This document shows, one piece after another, positions 15,306 through 18,184 of a stretch of DNA of 18,184 nucleotides. Made by a program: the position numbers and the translations under genes. Position 1 is the first letter of the stretch. The number at the start of each line of letters is the position of its first letter. This DNA is from RYN-433 sp036558265 (GTDB taxonomy: Bacteria > Planctomycetota > Phycisphaerae > Tepidisphaerales > Tepidisphaeraceae), in contig DATBFY010000330.1 in NCBI GenBank assembly GCA_036558265.1, positions 1 to 18,184 on the forward strand, written 5' to 3'. The notes beneath the pieces are model-generated. The model had not been told where the DNA came from. It saw only the letters and a list, made by a program, of their open reading frames with translations, and ran no database searches.

Positions 15306-17354
15306 ATGAAGCATTGTGCCTGGATCTGCCTGTTCGCGTTCACCGTCGCGCCGCCCGCGCGCGGTGGCACGCTGGTTACGCGCGACGGTCGGACGCTCAA
15401 CGGCGACCTGGCGATTGCGGACGATCAGCGGATCACGATCACCGACAAGTCGGGCGCGGCGCGGACGTTCGCGCTGGGCGAGATTTCGCAGGCGACGTTC
15501 GCTCAACCGGCCATTCCGGAGAGCGCGTATGGCGAGCCGCGCGGCGCTCCGGCCGAAAAGGGCCCGCGGAACGTCCTGGTCGAGTATTTCGCCGATCGGG
15601 AATTCAAGCAGCGGAAGTTGGCACGGTACGAGTCGTCGATCAACTTCTCCTACGACGTGAAGCATCCGCCGGACCCGCTCATCCCAGCGAAGTGCGCCGT
15701 CCGGTACACGGCGCGGCTGACGGCGCCGGCGGCGCAGGATTACACGTTCACGGCGGAGGGGGACGGCGGGCTGAGATTGTGGGTGGACGACAAGCTCAAG
15801 ATCGACAAATGGGGTGGCCGGGGGCACGTGAAGGCGTCGGCGGTGGCGACGCTGAACCCGGCGAAGCCCTCCGTGATCCGGATGGAGGTGCTGTCGGGCG
15901 AGCACACGTACCTGGCTCGGCTGCAATGGGCGGGGCGCGGGCTCTATTCGCCATCCATCCCGACCGGATCGTACGGGTTGCCGGTGGATGCGCCCGCGCC
16001 GCCGCGGGTGGCGTTCGTGTCGCCGGCGGACGGGGCGCAGTTGCGCGATCCGGAGGTCGTGGAGTTCGAAGTGCGGGCTGAGGGTTCCGCCGGTGCGACA
16101 ATCGCGGGCGTGGATCTGTTCTACAAAGATGCGCTCATCGCCGCGCTGACCGCGCCGCCGTTCCGATACACGTGGCGGAATCCGCCGGTCGGCCAGTTCA
16201 TGATCCAGGCGCGGACGACGGACGATCGGGGCATCAGCGGCTATGCCGAGCCGATCGACGTGGGCATCGCCGACACGGGCGAGAACCATTCGCTTCCCGC
16301 GCCCTGGGGCCAGCAGACGCTGGGGAAGAAGGAGAAGCGCATCCCCGGTTCGTCGTCCTATGACGGCGGCTCGTTTCGCATCACCAAGGCGGGCGGGCAG
16401 GTGACCGAGGATGATGACTCGCCGCAGTTCGTGTATCAGGCGATAGACGGGGATTTCCAGATCGTGGCGCACCTGGCGTCGCTGACGCCGGCGGATAACA
16501 CCGTGGGCCCGCTGGCGGGAATCATGGTGCGGGAGAGCATGACGTCGCTGGACCGTTTCGTGGCGGTCGTGGTGGGGCCGCAGGCGACGATGCTGGCGCG
16601 CCGTCCGGATTACTGGGGACGCACGATGGCGAGCGATCGCAGCGAGGCCGTCGCGCCGTGGCTGAAGATCGTCCGCATGGGTCATCGCCAGCGCGCCTAC
16701 ACCTCGCCGGACGGCAAGACCTGGAGCCTGCTCGGTGGCGAGCGTATCGAGTTCCCGGAGCGCGTCTTCGTCGGGCTGTGCGCGATGGCCCGGAGCAAGG
16801 AGACCCCGGCGGTGGCGACGTTCGATCACGTGTCGATCACCCCCGGCCCGCCGGCGCTGGCGTATACGAACCCGGGGATCCTGTTCCGCTCTGGCACGTT
16901 CCTGGCGGCCGAGGTGCTGGGGATCAAGGACGGCACGCTGGCGTACAACCGCGAGGGCAAGCGGCGGTACGCGCCGGTCAATGACGTGGCGCGGCTGGTG
17001 TACAAGCCCGTGCCGGCCGAACTGGCGGAGAAGGCGCCCGGCGGGCAGAGCGGTGCACTGCTGGGGTCGGGTGATTTTGTGGAGGGGGACGTCAAGGAGG
17101 TTTCCTATCGTGTCACCGTCTCCAACCTGGTCCTGGGGCCGCGAACGATGGGCATCAAGACCAACGACGTGCTGGCGATCTACCTGAAAGATGCCGAGGA
17201 CGCGAAGCTGACGTACATGGTGACGGCGATGGATGGGTCGGTGTATCAATCAAAGGCGTTGAAGGTCAATGGAGGCGTGGTGGCGCTCGAGGATCCGACG
17301 GTTGGGAGGGTGGAACTGTCTTTGAAGCAGGTGGCGCGGCTGGCGGTGAATTGA
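15306..17354 (+). CDS. Exported PA14/Ig-like/laminin-G-like protein with a repeated small beta module
   Basis: A 682-residue exported protein; numbering here is from the ATG at 15306. A signal peptide covers about 1-20 (CAWICLFAFTVAPPARG). Then come a small beta module (21-65, TLVTRDGRTLNGDLAI), a PA14-like domain (about 89-228, with YTFTAEGDGGLRLWVDDKL), an Ig-like domain (232-320, VAFVSPADGAQLRDP to TTDDRGISGY) and a laminin-G-like region of the DUF1349 kind (about 340-515). Three more copies of the small module fill the C-terminus (525-568, 583-628, 635-681). PA14 and laminin-G folds usually bind glycans, so extracellular carbohydrate binding is likely; no catalytic domain is seen. A GTG at 15279 in the same frame is an alternative start. 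ATG 15306 was chosen because the signal peptide begins there; neither has a good ribosome binding site. Confidence 0.88.
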   Translation: MKHCAWICLFAFTVAPPARGGTLVTRDGRTLNGDLAIADDQRITITDKSGAARTFALGEISQATFAQPAIPESAYGEPRGAPAEKGPRNVLVEYFADREFKQRKLARYESSINFSYDVKHPPDPLIPAKCAVRYTARLTAPAAQDYTFTAEGDGGLRLWVDDKLKIDKWGGRGHVKASAVATLNPAKPSVIRMEVLSGEHTYLARLQWAGRGLYSPSIPTGSYGLPVDAPAPPRVAFVSPADGAQLRDPEVVEFEVRAEGSAGATIAGVDLFYKDALIAALTAPPFRYTWRNPPVGQFMIQARTTDDRGISGYAEPIDVGIADTGENHSLPAPWGQQTLGKKEKRIPGSSSYDGGSFRITKAGGQVTEDDDSPQFVYQAIDGDFQIVAHLASLTPADNTVGPLAGIMVRESMTSLDRFVAVVVGPQATMLARRPDYWGRTMASDRSEAVAPWLKIVRMGHRQRAYTSPDGKTWSLLGGERIEFPERVFVGLCAMARSKETPAVATFDHVSITPGPPALAYTNPGILFRSGTFLAAEVLGIKDGTLAYNREGKRRYAPVNDVARLVYKPVPAELAEKAPGGQSGALLGSGDFVEGDVKEVSYRVTVSNLVLGPRTMGIKTNDVLAIYLKDAEDAKLTYMVTAMDGSVYQSKALKVNGGVVALEDPTVGRVELSLKQVARLAVN

Positions 17355-17438
17355 CCATGTGGCATGGGCGGCTCGCCCATGATTCGCCGCGCGCGGGCTT
17401 GTTGAATAAAACACGGGCGGGCCGCCCGTGCCACATGG
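17355..17438. repeat. Nested inverted repeat (extragenic palindromic element) after the PA14 gene
   Basis: Two 27-base inverted arms (17355-17381 and 17412-17438) begin and end with CCATGTGGCA and TGCCACATGG. The element starts on the base after the stop codon. Each arm is itself a small hairpin: CATGGGCG-GCT-CGCCCATG on the left and CACGGGCG-GGC-CGCCCGTG on the right. It could act as a terminator by position, but the paired structure is more like a mobile or repetitive extragenic element. Confidence 0.85.
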
Positions 17439-17521
17439 AAGGGCGAACACTTGTCATGCCGGCGCGTAGATGCAATAGTGCCGCCGCCACTACTGTTGCG
17501 CCACGTCGGACTGTGAGATCG

Positions 17522-18184
17522 ATGACGTCCCGCATTCTTCTGCTCGCCCTCTCGCTCGCGCTTGCCTGCCCTGCCGGCGCCGGCACGTTGACGACGCGCG
17601 ACGGCAAGCATCTGGCGGGCTCGCTAGCGGTCGGGGAGGACCGGATCACGGTCATGACCGATTCCGGTCCGCAGGCGGTGCCGCTGGCCAACGTCGCCGA
17701 GGCGGATTTCAAGGCGGGCGGCGCAGAGGCGGCAAAGGCCGGTCATGGTCTTCGCGGGGATTACTTCGCCGGGCGGTCGCTGCGGCAACTGATGCTGACG
17801 CGCGTCGATCCGGCGATCGATTACGAGTGGAGCGACACGTTGCCGCATCCCTCGCTGGCGGGGGCGTCGCGGGAGTTTTCCGCGCGGTGGACCGGTCGGC
17901 TCCGGCCGGACCATTCCGAGAAGTACGCGCTGATCGCCGACACCGATGACGGGGTACGGGTCTGGCTCGACGGAAGGCTGGTAATCGACCGGTGGTTCGA
18001 TCAGAACGGCGGGGCTGCGCCGGTGGAGGTCTCGCTGGAGAAGGATCGGCGGTACGACCTGCGCGTGGAGTATTACAACGGCCATGGGGCGGCGCGGGCG
18101 GTGCTGTCGTGGTCGTCGCCATCCACGCCCCGGCAGGTGATCCCGGCGGAGAACCTGTACCTTCCCGCGGCCGCGACGTCCGCG
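17522..18184 (+). CDS. Exported PA14-domain protein, paralogue of the preceding gene, C-terminus cut by window edge
   Basis: Open for 221 codons to the window end. A signal peptide covers about 1-20 (ILLLALSLALACPAGA). Residues 20-64 (GTLTTRDGKHLAGSLAVGED to VAEADF) match the small N-terminal beta module of the neighbouring protein position by position. A PA14 domain follows from about 78 to 214: LRGDYFAGRSLRQLMLTRVD, the core YALIADTDDGVRVWLDGRL and IDRWFDQNG, ending near VIPAENLYL. The ATG at 17522 is preferred because the signal peptide begins there; GAG about 5 bases upstream is a weak ribosome binding site. Signal peptide, module and PA14 in the same order point to a tandem duplication, with the palindromic element between the copies. 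The downstream domains lie outside the window. Confidence 0.88.
   Translation, partial: MTSRILLLALSLALACPAGAGTLTTRDGKHLAGSLAVGEDRITVMTDSGPQAVPLANVAEADFKAGGAEAAKAGHGLRGDYFAGRSLRQLMLTRVDPAIDYEWSDTLPHPSLAGASREFSARWTGRLRPDHSEKYALIADTDDGVRVWLDGRLVIDRWFDQNGGAAPVEVSLEKDRRYDLRVEYYNGHGAARAVLSWSSPSTPRQVIPAENLYLPAAATSA

Noticed and set aside
15273..17249. Long minus-strand frame opposite the PA14 gene
   Set aside because: Extremely Arg/His-rich with no domain; the sense strand has a signal peptide, PA14, Ig-like and laminin-G-like domains.
17250..17712. Minus-strand frames across the palindromic element
   Set aside because: Their sequence is simply the translated inverted repeat; such peptides are a common artefact of extragenic repeats.

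Overview
The window looks like chromosomal DNA from a member of the Planctomycetota, possibly of the Phycisphaerae type. The evidence is high GC content, two ECF sigma factors each followed by a membrane protein partner, a Ser/Thr kinase carrying an N-terminal zinc ribbon and C-terminal HEAT-like repeats, a large surface protein with an LEPR-XLL-like N-terminus and a C-terminal dockerin pair, a YfbK-type VWA protein, and PA14-domain exoproteins. No tRNA, rRNA, CRISPR array or transposase gene was seen. The class-level assignment is an inference from gene families only.

Layout, left to right. (1) 1-2508: a divergent pair, a truncated pyruvate/indolepyruvate decarboxylase-like ThDP enzyme (minus) and a sugar phosphate isomerase/epimerase-like TIM barrel (plus). 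(2) 2533-5401, minus: an ECF sigma factor followed by a transmembrane Ser/Thr kinase, separated by a short gap made almost entirely of an 8-bp tandem repeat. (3) 5516-8077, minus: a beta-helix/Ig-like/dockerin surface protein. (4) 8329-11347, plus: a second ECF sigma factor followed 31 bp later by a protein whose N-terminus resembles an anti-sigma domain, joined through one membrane segment to a YfbK-type VWA region. (5) 11348-11668: non-coding, with a large imperfect palindrome and a hairpin in front of a stand-alone response regulator (11669-12190). (6) 12221-13078, minus: a HigBA-type toxin-antitoxin locus with a clear sigma70-like promoter containing a perfect palindrome. The toxin gene is broken by a one-base frameshift while the antitoxin is intact. 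(7) 13108-15138, minus: an exported PHP/CehA-like metallohydrolase. (8) 15306 to the right edge, plus: two paralogous exported PA14 proteins (the second truncated by the window), separated by a nested inverted repeat.

How the genes work together. Two signalling cassettes (sigma + kinase; sigma + VWA fusion) appear built to couple an envelope or cytoplasmic signal to transcription. The dockerin, metallohydrolase and PA14 proteins form an exported, probably glycan- or surface-directed set. The toxin-antitoxin locus and several extragenic palindromes mark the more plastic part of the window. The points most worth following are the sigma / anti-sigma-like-VWA pair, the small beta module that recurs four times in one PA14 protein and once in its neighbour, the frameshifted toxin behind an intact autoregulatory promoter, and the extragenic palindromes that share GTGGCAC/GTGCCAC ends.
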